Shown: positions 38,286 through 47,554 of the stretch, piece after piece | Layout of the letters: every line of letters starts with the position of its first letter | How positions within the stretch are numbered: the stretch's first letter is position 1 | From: JBGVSA01 sp049840475 | GTDB lineage: Bacteria > Pseudomonadota > Gammaproteobacteria > Burkholderiales > Rhodocyclaceae | Direction: 5' to 3' | Assembly (NCBI GenBank): GCA_049840475.1 | Contig: JASGKX010000001.1 | Span: 930,001 to 994,000 of the forward strand | DNA length: 64,000 nt | Program-made: the position numbers and the translations under genes | Notes under the pieces: generated by a model | The model's database searches: none | Seen by the model: the letters and a program-made list of their open reading frames with translations, nothing else | What the model was told of the DNA's origin: nothing

Positions 38286-38740
38286 CAACGCGTAGCGCCC
38301 CGAACAGTGGCAACGGGCCGCTTGTTGGCCGACTCCATGACAGGCGGCGCTCCGGTCTCATAGCCGCCGTCCTGCGTCCATTTGGTCAGCGCTTGGTTGT
38401 ACTTGGCACGTCGCTCGGCGTCCCGGCGGGCGTCCTGTTCGCGAGTCGCGTCGTTGTCCGCCTTGCGACGCTCGCGATCACGCGCCGCACGCTCCATGTC
38501 TTCATGCATTTCGATACGACGGGCGTCACCGACATCGCGAGAGCGGTTTCGATTCGCCTGCAGTTGATCCTGCAGCGAAATGCGCGGCACGCCCGAGACG
38601 GCCTCGGTCTTGCGGGTGGTTTCGGGGCAAGGCAGGTCCGAATAAGTGACCTTGCCATTACTGTCGTAACACTTGTTGATGGCAGCCGCCGGAGCGGCGA
38701 CGAGAGTCGCGCAGGCCAGCGCGGCGAGACGACGTAGCAT
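38285..38740 (-). CDS. DUF4124-domain secreted protein
   Basis: A 151-residue exported protein. A signal peptide (MLRRLAALACATLVAAPAAA) precedes a DUF4124 domain (NKCYDSNGKVTYSDLPCPE) with the paired cysteines of the family. The rest is charged and helical (about residues 50-130), likely coiled coil. Function unknown; such proteins are common periplasmic proteins of betaproteobacteria. Confidence 0.83.
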   Translation of the reverse strand: MLRRLAALACATLVAAPAAAINKCYDSNGKVTYSDLPCPETTRKTEAVSGVPRISLQDQLQANRNRSRDVGDARRIEMHEDMERAARDRERRKADNDATREQDARRDAERRAKYNQALTKWTQDGGYETGAPPVMESANKRPVATVRGATR

Positions 38741-38816
38741 GGCTGAAGAGCAGCGATGAAAACGGCGCAATTATGCTGACGGAATTCAGGCCGGAACATC
38801 GCACAGAAGAGCAGCC

Positions 38817-39356
38817 CTAGCGGGCGGAGGGCGCTACGGCGAGTGGACGCAGGAAAGCGTATGGATTCACCGCACCGCCCTTCGTGTAAATGCCATAGTG
38901 CAAATGGCACGGCGTGCCCCTGGCGTTGCCGGTATCGCCTACAAAGCCGATCAGCCGCCCTGCTTCAACCCAATCCCCTCGCCCGACGTCTGCATAGGCA
39001 GACAGATGCGCGTAGTAGTGCCAGTAACCCTCTGGGCCGAGGACAACAACCGTGTTGCCGCCGAGACGGTTTGCGCCCACCCGCAGCACCAAGCCTCGCG
39101 TGGAAGTCACGACTGGTGTGCCGCACTTGGCGAAGATGTCCGAGCCCTCATGTTTGCGCCTGCCCGAACGCGGGCCACCCCAAGTGTCGGCAACCTGTCG
39201 TGCGCGTACGCCCTGGACCGGCACGGGCAAGGGTACGGGCATGTCGTCACGCATGAGTCCGACCACGTTCCAGGTGTGACGAAGGTATGGCCAAGTCAGC
39301 CAACCAAGTACTGCAGTGAGCGCGAACACGACGCAGCACGTCAGGGTAAGTCGCAT
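38817..39356 (-). CDS. M23-family peptidase (LytM-type)
   Basis: A 179-residue membrane-anchored murein peptidase-like protein. An N-terminal helix (4-22, LTCCVVFALTAVLGWLTW) is followed by the LytM domain with metal ligands in RRKHEGSDIFAKCGTPV (HxxxD) and CHLHYGIYTKGG (HxH). All expected zinc residues are present, so it is probably active in the periplasm. The frame is open to 39548, but the preferred start places the membrane helix at the N terminus. Confidence 0.88.
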   Translation of the reverse strand: MRLTLTCCVVFALTAVLGWLTWPYLRHTWNVVGLMRDDMPVPLPVPVQGVRARQVADTWGGPRSGRRKHEGSDIFAKCGTPVVTSTRGLVLRVGANRLGGNTVVVLGPEGYWHYYAHLSAYADVGRGDWVEAGRLIGFVGDTGNARGTPCHLHYGIYTKGGAVNPYAFLRPLAVAPSAR

Positions 39357-39464
39357 GGGTGATCCGTTCTCGTATCCGGGGTGTCCACGTATGCTGTTCC
39401 GGGGCGCGAGCCATCCTACAATGGCGGTCCTGCGTCTCCCCCAACGCTCCTCAAGGCACCCAAC

Positions 39465-40679
39465 ATGAATAACAGCCGCCTGCCCACGTATTGGGTCATC
39501 ACGCTGCTGGCCGCGGCCACGCTGATGGTGACCATGGGCGCCCGCCAATCGACCGGGCTATTTGTGTCTCCGCTCAACACCGCGACGGGGCTGGGCATTG
39601 CGAGCATCAGCTTCGCACTCGCCATCGGCCAGTTCGTATGGGGTGCGATTCAACCGATCGCTGGCGCGGTGGCCGATCGCTATGGTCCGGGGCGCGTGAT
39701 TGCCGCAGGCATCGTGCTGCTGGCGTTGGGCAGCGCGCTCACGCCGTTCGTGGACAGCACTTTCGGGCTCACCATGACACTGGGTGTGCTGTCGGCGGCA
39801 GGCGCAGGTGCCGGTAGTTTTTCGGTATTGATTGGTGCGGTAGCACAGCGGATTCCGCCGGAGCGTCGCGGCATGGCCTCCGGCGTGATCAACGCAGGGG
39901 GATCGTTCGGCCAGTTCATCTTTGCCCCGGTGCTGCAAAAACTGATCCAGGGAATCGGCTGGAAGGGCGCGTTGTGGTCGCTGGCGGTGGTGTCGTTGGT
40001 CGCGTTGCCGATGGCGCGTTCGCTGCGCCGGCCAGCCGACTTTCATGCAACCCAGGTCGCGCACGACGGCCCCGGATTAGGCGCGACCGTACGCAATGCG
40101 CTGGGTGACCGCAGCTATCTTTTGCTGCACGCGGGCTTCTTTACTTGCGGATTCCACATCGCGTTTCTGGTGACCCACTTGCCCGGCGAGGTGCAGTTGT
40201 GCGGACTGCCGGCCGGCGTTGCAAGCTGGTCGCTGGCGATCATCGGGTTGGCCAATGTAGTCGGCAGTCTTGCTGCCGGATGGTGGGTGCAGCGCTACCG
40301 CAGCAAGTACGTACTGTTCTGGATGTACGGATCGCGCTCGTTACTGATCCTGGCGTATCTGGCCGCACCACGTACTGCCATGACGTTCTATCTGTTCGCC
40401 GCGGGGCTTGGCTTTACGTGGCTGGCCACGGTGCCACCTACCGCCTCGGTGGTAGGCAAGCTGTTCGGCCATCGCTACCTTGGCACGCTGTTCGGCTTGA
40501 CCCTGCTAAGCCACCAGACGGGCGGGTTTCTCGGTGCCTGGCTGGGCGGCATCGCCTTCACCCGGCTGGGCAATTACCAAGTGATGTGGTGGATCGACAT
40601 CGGGCTGGCGGCGATCGCCGCGCTGTGCAATCTGCCCATCCGCGAGGCACGCATGACGCCGCGCCCCGTGGCAGCTTGA
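39465..40679 (+). CDS. Major facilitator superfamily transporter
   Basis: A 404-residue MFS permease with about 12 membrane helices. The first helix follows LPTYWVITLLAAATLMVTMG; the loop 2-3 motif GAVADRYGPGRVIAAG matches the MFS G-x-x-x-D-R-x-G signature. The layout resembles oxalate/formate antiporter-like or YbfB-type transporters. The substrate is not known. It stands alone between the M23 gene and the Tim44-like gene. Confidence 0.87.
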   Translation: MNNSRLPTYWVITLLAAATLMVTMGARQSTGLFVSPLNTATGLGIASISFALAIGQFVWGAIQPIAGAVADRYGPGRVIAAGIVLLALGSALTPFVDSTFGLTMTLGVLSAAGAGAGSFSVLIGAVAQRIPPERRGMASGVINAGGSFGQFIFAPVLQKLIQGIGWKGALWSLAVVSLVALPMARSLRRPADFHATQVAHDGPGLGATVRNALGDRSYLLLHAGFFTCGFHIAFLVTHLPGEVQLCGLPAGVASWSLAIIGLANVVGSLAAGWWVQRYRSKYVLFWMYGSRSLLILAYLAAPRTAMTFYLFAAGLGFTWLATVPPTASVVGKLFGHRYLGTLFGLTLLSHQTGGFLGAWLGGIAFTRLGNYQVMWWIDIGLAAIAALCNLPIREARMTPRPVAA

Positions 40680-40866
40680 GGCCACAGCGAACACCAATTC
40701 GTTTGTTGTCGAATAATCAATTGGATACGCAATGAAGTTGATGATTTTTTTCGCGTGGAATCTTGAACCCATTCGTACAAACATCATCTAATTCGCTCGT
40801 GACCCCACGCCGAGGGTCCGTTCGGGGACGGATCGGTCCCGCAAAAAGAATGTGGAGAGAAATGCA

Positions 40867-41781
40867 ATGTGGAAGCGTCTGATGTTGTCGTTGATGCTGG
40901 TGGCAAGTACCGCCACCGTCATGGTTGAGTTCGCCGAGGCCAAGCGCATTGGCGGCGGCCGTTCGCTCGGCATGCAAAGATCAACCACCCCGCCAGCACG
41001 CCAAGCCACGCCGCCGAGCGCCGCACCGCAGCAGGCAACGCCGGCAGCCCGTCCGGCCACCGCCCAGGCACAGCCACCCGCGCAGAGTGGCTGGCGTCGT
41101 TTCGCCGGCCCGCTCGCTGGCTTGGCGGCAGGTATCGGTCTGGCTGCGCTGCTGTCGCACTTCGGTATTGGTGGTGAATTCGCCGGCATCATCCTGGCCG
41201 TGTTGGCCGCAGTGGTCGTGTTCGCGCTGATCCGCCGCTTCATGGGTGGTTCGCGCCAACCGCAGCCGGCTTACGCAGGCGCCGGCAACCGTAACAGCGC
41301 CAACACGTTCGAGCGCAGCCAGTACGGCGCCGAAGCCCAGCCGGCGCGGTTCGAGACCTTCCAGCAGCAGGGTGGAAGCGCCGCCGAACCCGCGGCCGAC
41401 AATCGCTTCCCGGCCGGTTTCGATGCAGAGGGCTTCGCCCGTCAGGCCAAGGTGAACTTCATCCGCCTGCAAGCGGCCAACGACAACTGCAACCTGGAAG
41501 ACATCCGCGAGTTCACGTCGCCCGAGATGTTTGCCGAGATCAAGCTGGCCATCGATGAGCGCGGGTGCTCGGTGCAGAAGACCGACGTCGTGGTGCTCAA
41601 CGCCGAAGTGCTTGAGGTCACCGAAGAGAACCGACGCTATATCGCCAGCGTTCGCTACCACGGCATGGTCCGTGAAGAATCCGGTGCCGCACCCGAGGCA
41701 TTCGACGAGATCTGGCACCTGAGCAAGCCTGTCGAGGGTAACGGTGGCTGGGTGTTGTCGGGTATTCAGCAGGCCGCCTGA
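40867..41781 (+). CDS. Tim44-like domain protein
   Basis: A 304-residue protein with an N-terminal signal or anchor (MWKRLMLSLMLVASTATVMV), a proline/glutamine-rich stretch with an RIGGGRSLG motif, a membrane segment (about 84-118, AGLAAGIGLAALLSHFG and following helix) and a C-terminal Tim44-like domain (FARQAKVNFIRLQAANDNCN to the end). In Burkholderiales this gene normally lies between ubiE and ubiJ. Role in the membrane is not established. A hairpin terminator follows. Confidence 0.86.
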   Translation: MWKRLMLSLMLVASTATVMVEFAEAKRIGGGRSLGMQRSTTPPARQATPPSAAPQQATPAARPATAQAQPPAQSGWRRFAGPLAGLAAGIGLAALLSHFGIGGEFAGIILAVLAAVVVFALIRRFMGGSRQPQPAYAGAGNRNSANTFERSQYGAEAQPARFETFQQQGGSAAEPAADNRFPAGFDAEGFARQAKVNFIRLQAANDNCNLEDIREFTSPEMFAEIKLAIDERGCSVQKTDVVVLNAEVLEVTEENRRYIASVRYHGMVREESGAAPEAFDEIWHLSKPVEGNGGWVLSGIQQAA

Positions 41782-41805
41782 CGCTTGTCACCGCTTCGGA
41801 TGCAC

Positions 41806-41830
41806 AACGCCCCGCGCTGCGGGGCGTTTT
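41806..41830 (+). terminator. Rho-independent terminator after the Tim44-like gene
   Basis: AACGCCCCGC and GCGGGGCGTT form a 10-bp stem with a short loop, followed by four T, 25 bases after the stop. Confidence 0.82.
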
Positions 41831-41912
41831 CATTTGGGCCCCTCAACGCTCGACGAAGTCATTCGTGTCGCGCAGACTAGCGGCCTTACTCGTAACTTCA
41901 CAAGGCACACAC

Positions 41913-42503
41913 ATGTTCGGCAGCGCGTTCATCATCGGCGGACTCAATCGCATGATCGAACGAGAGACGGGGGCACGCGATGCGCTGCGTGAACACGTAA
42001 GTGAAACCGCGCTGCTGGGACTCGGCCCCGTCGTGCTGCGCTTTCGCGTGACGGACACAGCATTGCTCGAAGTCGATCACAACGTGGGCGAACCAACTGT
42101 GTCGATCGAAGTGCCGTCCTCTGCCTTGGCGCATGCCTTTGATGGCCCCGATGCACTGGCGCGGCACGCGCGGGTCAGTGGGGACGCGCGGCTGGCTGAA
42201 ACGATCGCTCAACTGCTCAAATACCTGCGCCCCGACGTCGGCGCCCTGCTCAGCCCAATCACAGGCGATATCGTTGCCAATCGCGTCGAACGTGCCCTGA
42301 CAAGTGCCACGGCGACGACACGGAATACGGCCCGCAATCTTGGCGCCAATCTCTATGAGTACGTCTCTGAAGAAGCCGGACTGGTCGTCAAGCGCACGGA
42401 ACTGGAATCGCTGCAAGACGATATGGCGCGGGTGCGCGACGACTTGGCCCGACTTGAAAAGCGTATCGAACGGCTTGGCGGAAACAGCACTCGAAAACCA
42501 TAA
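41913..42503 (+). CDS. ubiJ: Ubiquinone biosynthesis accessory protein UbiJ (SCP2 domain)
   Basis: A 196-residue SCP2-like lipid-binding accessory factor of ubiquinone synthesis. The N terminus (MFGSAFIIGGLNRMIE) is followed by the SCP2 fold (about 30-120, LGLGPVVLRFRVTDTALLEV, VSIEVPSSALAHAFDG) and a C-terminal coiled coil (ELESLQDDMARVRDDLARLE). The C-terminal helix is typical of UbiJ. It is the last gene of the ubiE-Tim44-ubiJ group; ubiB, often next, is absent. Confidence 0.88.
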   Translation: MFGSAFIIGGLNRMIERETGARDALREHVSETALLGLGPVVLRFRVTDTALLEVDHNVGEPTVSIEVPSSALAHAFDGPDALARHARVSGDARLAETIAQLLKYLRPDVGALLSPITGDIVANRVERALTSATATTRNTARNLGANLYEYVSEEAGLVVKRTELESLQDDMARVRDDLARLEKRIERLGGNSTRKP

Positions 42504-42539
42504 CCGACTGTCCAGCGCCAAGCGTGGACGCGACAAACA

Positions 42540-42563
42540 AAAAGGGCGCCCATGGGCGCCCTT
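42540..42563. terminator. Bidirectional terminator between ubiJ and atpC
   Basis: GGGCGCC and GGCGCCC arms around CATG are flanked by A and T tracts. It serves ubiJ on the plus strand and the atp operon on the minus strand, since their stops face each other. Confidence 0.85.
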
Positions 42564-42607
42564 TCCTTTTGCTGCTTGGCCGCCGCATTTTGGCGGCAAG
42601 TGCGAAC

Positions 42608-43033
42608 TTAGTGCCCGCGCTTCTTGAGGCGTTCGATGGTTGCCAGTTGACCCACCGCTTCGCTCAGTTCAGCTTGTGCCTTGGCGTAGTCGATCTGTTC
42701 GCTCTTCGCGGCCAGCGCTTCTTCGGCATGGCGCTTGTGTTCCAGCGCCTTGGCTTCGTCCAGGTCGGTGCCGCGAATCGCGGTATCGGCCAGTACGGTC
42801 ACCAGATTCGGCTGCACTTCAAGCAGACCGCCGGCGACGAAGATGACTTCTTCGGCTTCCTGTTGCGGCAGCTTGATGCGAACTGCGCCCGGCTTGATGC
42901 GCGTAAGCAGCGGCGTGTGACCGGGCAGAATGCCCAGATCGCCAGCCTCACCCGGCAAGGAGACGATTTCGGCCAGCCCGGAGAAGACTTGCTCTTCCGC
43001 GCTAACGACGTCTACATGTACGGTCATTGCCAT
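42608..43033 (-). CDS. atpC: ATP synthase F1 epsilon subunit AtpC
   Basis: A 141-residue epsilon subunit. The N-terminal beta sandwich (VHVDVVSAEEQVFSGLAE, LGILPGHTPLLTRIKPG) and C-terminal two-helix arm (AKALEHKRHAEEALAAKS) are both present. It links the rotor to the c-ring and regulates ATP hydrolysis. Last gene of the operon, followed by a terminator. Confidence 0.97.
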   Translation of the reverse strand: MAMTVHVDVVSAEEQVFSGLAEIVSLPGEAGDLGILPGHTPLLTRIKPGAVRIKLPQQEAEEVIFVAGGLLEVQPNLVTVLADTAIRGTDLDEAKALEHKRHAEEALAAKSEQIDYAKAQAELSEAVGQLATIERLKKRGH

Positions 43034-43092
43034 GTGTGTTTCCTCCGTGTCCGCGCCCCGCCCGAACTAGCCGTGCGAGGCGCGTACCGTCA

Positions 43093-44517
43093 TCACTGCA
43101 GCGTCTTGGCCTTTTCGACGGCTTCTTCGATGCCGCCAACCATGTAGAACGCCTGTTCCGGCAGGTGGTCGTATTCGCCCGCAACGATCGCCTTGAAGCC
43201 GGTGATCGTGTCCTTGAGCGTCACGTACTTGCCCGGCGAACCGGTGAAGACTTCTGCCACGTGGAAGGGCTGCGACAGAAAGCGCTGGATCTTGCGAGCG
43301 CGTGCCACGGCCAGCTTGTCTTCCGGCGACAGTTCGTCCATGCCCAGGATCGCGATGATGTCGCGCAATTCCTTGTACTTTTGCAGCGTTGCCTGCACGG
43401 AACGAGCCACCGAGTAGTGCTCTTCACCGACGACCAGCGGATCGAGCTGGCGGCTGGTGGAGTCCAGCGGATCCACGGCCGGGTAGATACCCAGCGCGGC
43501 GATGTCACGCGACAGCACGACGGTCGAGTCCAAGTGCAGGAAGGTCGTGGCCGGCGACGGGTCGGTCAAGTCATCCGCAGGGACGTACACGGCCTGGATC
43601 GAGGTGATGGAACCAACCTTGGTCGAGGTAATGCGCTCTTGCAGCTTACCCATTTCTTCAGCCAGCGTCGGCTGGTAGCCCACGGCGGAAGGCATACGAC
43701 CCAGCAGCGCGGACACTTCGGTACCGGCCAGGGTGTAACGATAGATGTTGTCAACGAAGAACAGAATGTCGCGGCCTTCGTCGCGGAACTTCTCGGCCAT
43801 CGTCAGGCCGGTCAGCGCGACGCGCAGACGATTGCCCGGGGGTTCGTTCATCTGACCGAACACCATGGCCACCTTCGACTCGCCCAGGTTGTCCAGCTTG
43901 ATAACGCCGGCTTCTGCCATTTCGTGATAGAAGTCGTTGCCTTCGCGGGTACGCTCACCCACGCCTGCGAACACCGACAAACCGGAGTGCTGCTTGGCGA
44001 TGTTGTTGATCAGCTCAAGCATGTTCACCGTCTTGCCCACGCCGGCGCCACCGAACAGACCCACCTTGCCGCCCTTGGCGAACGGGCAGATCAGGTCGAT
44101 AACCTTGATGCCGGTTTCGAGCAGCTCCACGGAAGGCGACAGTTCGTCGAACTTCGGGGCTTCCTGGTGAATCGCGCGCTTTTCCTCGCATTCGATCGGA
44201 CCGACTTCGTCGATCGGGCGACCCAGCACGTCCATGATGCGGCCCAGCGTGCCGTGACCAACCGGCACCGAGATGGCAGCGCCAGTGGCGTTGACCTTCA
44301 TGCCGCGACGAACGCCGTCGGACGAGCCCATGGCGATGGTACGAACAATGCCGTCACCGAGTTGCTGCTGGACTTCGAAGGTCAGACCCTTCTCGACCAG
44401 CGCGTTTTCTTCCGAAGCGTCCAGATGCAGCGCTTCGTAAACCTTGGGCATGGCATCGCGCGGAAACTGGATGTCCACCACGGCGCCGATGCATTGAACA
44501 ACGGATCCTTGACTCAT
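43093..44517 (-). CDS. atpD: ATP synthase F1 beta subunit AtpD
   Basis: Catalytic subunit, 474 residues. P-loop GGAGVGKTVNMLELI, the GERTREGNDFYHEM catalytic Glu region, and the PSAVGYQPTLAEEMG and DELSPEDKLAVARARKIQ blocks are intact. The start MSQGSVVQCIGAVVDIQFPR at 44517 matches the family; an ATG two codons upstream is an alternative. A long open frame on the opposite strand is only a codon-bias shadow. Confidence 0.97.
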   Translation of the reverse strand: MSQGSVVQCIGAVVDIQFPRDAMPKVYEALHLDASEENALVEKGLTFEVQQQLGDGIVRTIAMGSSDGVRRGMKVNATGAAISVPVGHGTLGRIMDVLGRPIDEVGPIECEEKRAIHQEAPKFDELSPSVELLETGIKVIDLICPFAKGGKVGLFGGAGVGKTVNMLELINNIAKQHSGLSVFAGVGERTREGNDFYHEMAEAGVIKLDNLGESKVAMVFGQMNEPPGNRLRVALTGLTMAEKFRDEGRDILFFVDNIYRYTLAGTEVSALLGRMPSAVGYQPTLAEEMGKLQERITSTKVGSITSIQAVYVPADDLTDPSPATTFLHLDSTVVLSRDIAALGIYPAVDPLDSTSRQLDPLVVGEEHYSVARSVQATLQKYKELRDIIAILGMDELSPEDKLAVARARKIQRFLSQPFHVAEVFTGSPGKYVTLKDTITGFKAIVAGEYDHLPEQAFYMVGGIEEAVEKAKTLQ

Positions 44518-44581
44518 AGTCATATCCCCAAAATAGAAAGCCTTGTGGCGACAGCCGGACGAGCCGGCTGCGCGCAAATAC

Positions 44582-45452
44582 TTACACCGCGGCGGCGCCG
44601 CCGACGATTTCCGAGATTTCCTTGGTAATCGCGGCCTGGCGGGTCTTGTTGTAGAACCAGCTGCAATTCCTTGATGACGTTGCCGGCGTTATCGGACGCC
44701 GACTTCATCGCAACCATGCGCGCGCTCTGCTCGGACGCCATGTTCTCCACCAGCGCCTGATACACGATCGCCTCGAGATAGCGCAGCAGCAGATCGTCGA
44801 TGACCTGTTGCGGCTCCGGCTCGTAGAGGTAATCCCAGTCGCCTTCCGGCGCGCCGATGCGGTCGCCCGACAGCGGCAACAGTTGTTCGACCACCGGCTC
44901 CTGCTTCATCGTGTTGATAAAGCGGGTGTAGGCGATGTAGACCGCGTCAACCTTGCCTTCGCGGTACGCGTCGATCATGGTCTTGACCGGGCCGATCAGC
45001 TTTTCGAGGTGCGGCGTGTCGCCAAGCTGCGTCACCTGCGACACGATGCGTGCGCCCATGCGTTGCATGAAGCCCAGGCCCTTGTTGCCGATGGCGGTTA
45101 CCGGGATGCGTTGCACGCCGGAGGCCTGCCAGTCGCGCATGGCGTTGGTCGCCATACGCAGCACGTTGGTGTTCAGGCCACCGCACAAGCCCTTGTCGGT
45201 GGTCACCAGGATCAAGCCGATGTTCTCGAACTTGTCACGGTGAACCAGGAACGGATGCTTGTAATCGCTGATGCTCGCTTGCGACAGGTTCGCTGCCAGG
45301 CGGCGGATCTTTTCAGCATAGGGACGGGCAGCACGCATCCGGTCCTGCGCCTTGCGCATTTTGGATGCAGCCACCATTTCCATGGCCTTGGTGATCTTGC
45401 GGGTGTTCTGGACACTCTTGATCTTGGTACGGATTTCTTTTCCGCTAGCCAT
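44582..45452 (-). CDS. atpG: ATP synthase F1 gamma subunit AtpG (frameshifted as sequenced)
   Basis: Rotor shaft of F1. The frame runs normally from MASGKEIRTKIKSVQNTRKI to NAGNVIKELQLV (about residue 265), then shifts: the standard ending VYNKTRQAAITKEISEIVGG lies in the next frame and stops at 44582. Removing one base at 44651-44657 (plus-strand GTAGAAC to GTAGAC) restores a 289-residue protein. As read, the last 24 residues would be replaced by about 45 unrelated ones. The C-terminal helix sits in the alpha3beta3 cavity, so a real defect would be damaging. Sequencing error is the likely reason. Confidence 0.92.
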
Positions 45453-45467
45453 GTGTCAGCCCCCCGC

Positions 45468-47006
45468 TCAGTGCCAGGTCTTCTTGAACTCTTCGATAGC
45501 GGCGACGAGCTGCTTTTCGCTGTCCGCGTCGAGGTCCTTGGAAGACTCGATCTTCTCGATCAGGGCGGCGTACTTGACCTGGACGAACTGCTGCAGGCCG
45601 GCTTCGAAAGCCAGTGCGCGCTTGACTTCGATGTCATCGAAGTAGCCCTTGCCTGCGGCGTACAGCGTGATCGCCATGTTGGCCACCGACAACGGCGAGT
45701 ATTGGGCCTGCTTCATCAGCTCGGTCACCATGCGGCCGCGTTCGAGTTGCTTGCGGGTCGCTTCGTCGAGGTCGGATGCGAACTGCGAGAACGCAGCCAG
45801 TTCTCGGTACTGGGCCAGTGCCAGACGCACACCGCCGCCGAGCTTCTTGATGACCTTGGTCTGAGCAGCACCACCCACGCGCGACACCGAAATACCGGCG
45901 TTGATGGCGGGACGGATACCGGCGTTGAACAGGTCGGATTCCAGGAAGATCTGGCCGTCGGTAATCGAGATCACGTTGGTCGGCACGAAGGCGGACACGT
46001 CACCGGCTTGCGTTTCGATGACAGGCAGCGCCGTCAGCGAACCGGTCTTGCCCTTCACTTCACCGTTGGTGAAGCGCTCGACGTACTCTTCATTCACGCG
46101 GGCAGCGCGCTCGAGCAGACGGGAGTGCAGATAGAACACGTCGCCGGGATAGGCCTCGCGGCCCGGCGGGCGGCGCAGCAGCAGCGAGATCTGACGATAG
46201 GCCCAAGCTTGCTTGGTCAAGTCATCGTAAATGGCCAGCGCGTCTTGACCGCGATCGCGGAAGTATTCGCCCATCGTGCAACCGGCGTACGGAGCGATGA
46301 ACTGCATCGCTGCCGCTTCGGAAGCGGAAGCCGCCACGATGATCGTGTAGGCCATCGCGCCATGCTCTTCGAGCTTGCGCACTACGTTGGCGATGGTCGA
46401 AGCCTTCTGGCCGACCGCCACGTAGATACAGATCATGTTCTGGCCCTTTTGGTTGATGATGGCATCAACCGCAACGGCCGTCTTACCGGTCTGGCGGTCA
46501 CCGATGATCAGCTCACGCTGACCACGGCCAACCGGGACCATGGAGTCGATCGACTTCAGACCAGTCTGCACCGGCTGCGAAACCGACTTACGCCAGATCA
46601 CGCCCGGAGCGACCTTTTCGATCTTGTCGGTCGCCTTGGCGTTGATCGGGCCTTTGCCGTCGATCGGCTGGCCCAGGGCGTTAACCACGCGGCCAATCAG
46701 TTCGGGACCGACCGGCACTTCCAGAATGCGGCCCGTGCACTTGACGACGTCGCCTTCGGAGATGTGTTCGTATTCACCCAGCACCACAGCGCCGACGGAG
46801 TCGCGCTCAAGGTTCAGCGCCAGGCCGAACGTGTTGCCGGCGAATTCCAGCATTTCGCCCTGCATAACGTCGGTCAGGCCGTGAATGCGCACGATGCCGT
46901 CGGTCACCGACACCACCGTACCTTCGTTGCGTGCCGTGGCCGCCAGTTGCAGGTTCTGAATGCGACTCTTGATGAGATCGCTGATTTCAGAGGGGTTCAA
47001 TTGCAT
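45468..47006 (-). CDS. atpA: ATP synthase F1 alpha subunit AtpA
   Basis: Regulatory nucleotide-binding subunit of 512 residues, beginning MQLNPSEISDLIKSRIQNL. Walker A GDRQTGKTAVAVDAI, the arginine-finger region ISVSRVGGAAQTKVIKKLGG and the C-terminal AIEEFKKTWH are present. Length is standard. The 16-base gap to atpG and 11-base gap to atpH support one transcript. Confidence 0.97.
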   Translation of the reverse strand: MQLNPSEISDLIKSRIQNLQLAATARNEGTVVSVTDGIVRIHGLTDVMQGEMLEFAGNTFGLALNLERDSVGAVVLGEYEHISEGDVVKCTGRILEVPVGPELIGRVVNALGQPIDGKGPINAKATDKIEKVAPGVIWRKSVSQPVQTGLKSIDSMVPVGRGQRELIIGDRQTGKTAVAVDAIINQKGQNMICIYVAVGQKASTIANVVRKLEEHGAMAYTIIVAASASEAAAMQFIAPYAGCTMGEYFRDRGQDALAIYDDLTKQAWAYRQISLLLRRPPGREAYPGDVFYLHSRLLERAARVNEEYVERFTNGEVKGKTGSLTALPVIETQAGDVSAFVPTNVISITDGQIFLESDLFNAGIRPAINAGISVSRVGGAAQTKVIKKLGGGVRLALAQYRELAAFSQFASDLDEATRKQLERGRMVTELMKQAQYSPLSVANMAITLYAAGKGYFDDIEVKRALAFEAGLQQFVQVKYAALIEKIESSKDLDADSEKQLVAAIEEFKKTWH

Positions 47007-47017
47007 GAGGATTGCTC

Positions 47018-47551
47018 CTAGTTCTGTAGGGCAGCGGCCATGGCAGCGAGCTTGCCGCGCACGGAGGCATCAATGACTTCATCGCCGATGGCAACGCGAA
47101 CGCCGCCAATCAGGTCGGGGTCGATCCGGACCTTGACGCTCAGCTTGCCGAAACGACCTTCCAGGTCGGCGACCAGGCGCGCGAGCGCAGCGTCGTCGAT
47201 GGGGAAGGCGGAATACACGGTGGCATCCTTGACGCCTTCCTGGCGATTCTTGAGCGAATGGAACAGGTCGCGAATTTCGGGCAACAGCTGGGCGCGGTCA
47301 TTTTCGACCAGCACGGTGACGAAATTCTGCTGTTCGGGCGACAGATTGATACCCGCGGAGCCAACGATGAGTTGAGTCACTTGCTGGAACGTCAGCTCAG
47401 GGTTGGCGATGCAGTCACGTGCATTGGCATCTTGCGCCACCAAGGCCAGGCGATCGAGCGCCGTGGCCCACGCGTCCAGCGAACCGGTGTCGCGCGCCAG
47501 CGCGAAAGCGGCTTCGGCGTACGGACGTGCAAGGGTGACGTTTTCAGCCAT
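47018..47551 (-). CDS. atpH: ATP synthase F1 delta subunit AtpH
   Basis: Peripheral-stalk subunit of 177 residues that binds the N termini of alpha. The N-terminal six-helix domain (TLARPYAEAAFALARDTGSL) and C-terminal beta-rich part (VKVRIDPDLIGGVRVAIGDE, DASVRGKLAAMAAAL) match the family. It is placed between atpF and atpA as usual. Confidence 0.96.
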   Translation of the reverse strand: MAENVTLARPYAEAAFALARDTGSLDAWATALDRLALVAQDANARDCIANPELTFQQVTQLIVGSAGINLSPEQQNFVTVLVENDRAQLLPEIRDLFHSLKNRQEGVKDATVYSAFPIDDAALARLVADLEGRFGKLSVKVRIDPDLIGGVRVAIGDEVIDASVRGKLAAMAAALQN

Positions 47552-47554
47552 GGC

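Noticed and set aside
43027..47021. Long plus-strand open frames opposite atpD and atpA
   Set aside because: Same codon-bias shadow; the atp genes on the minus strand explain the region fully.
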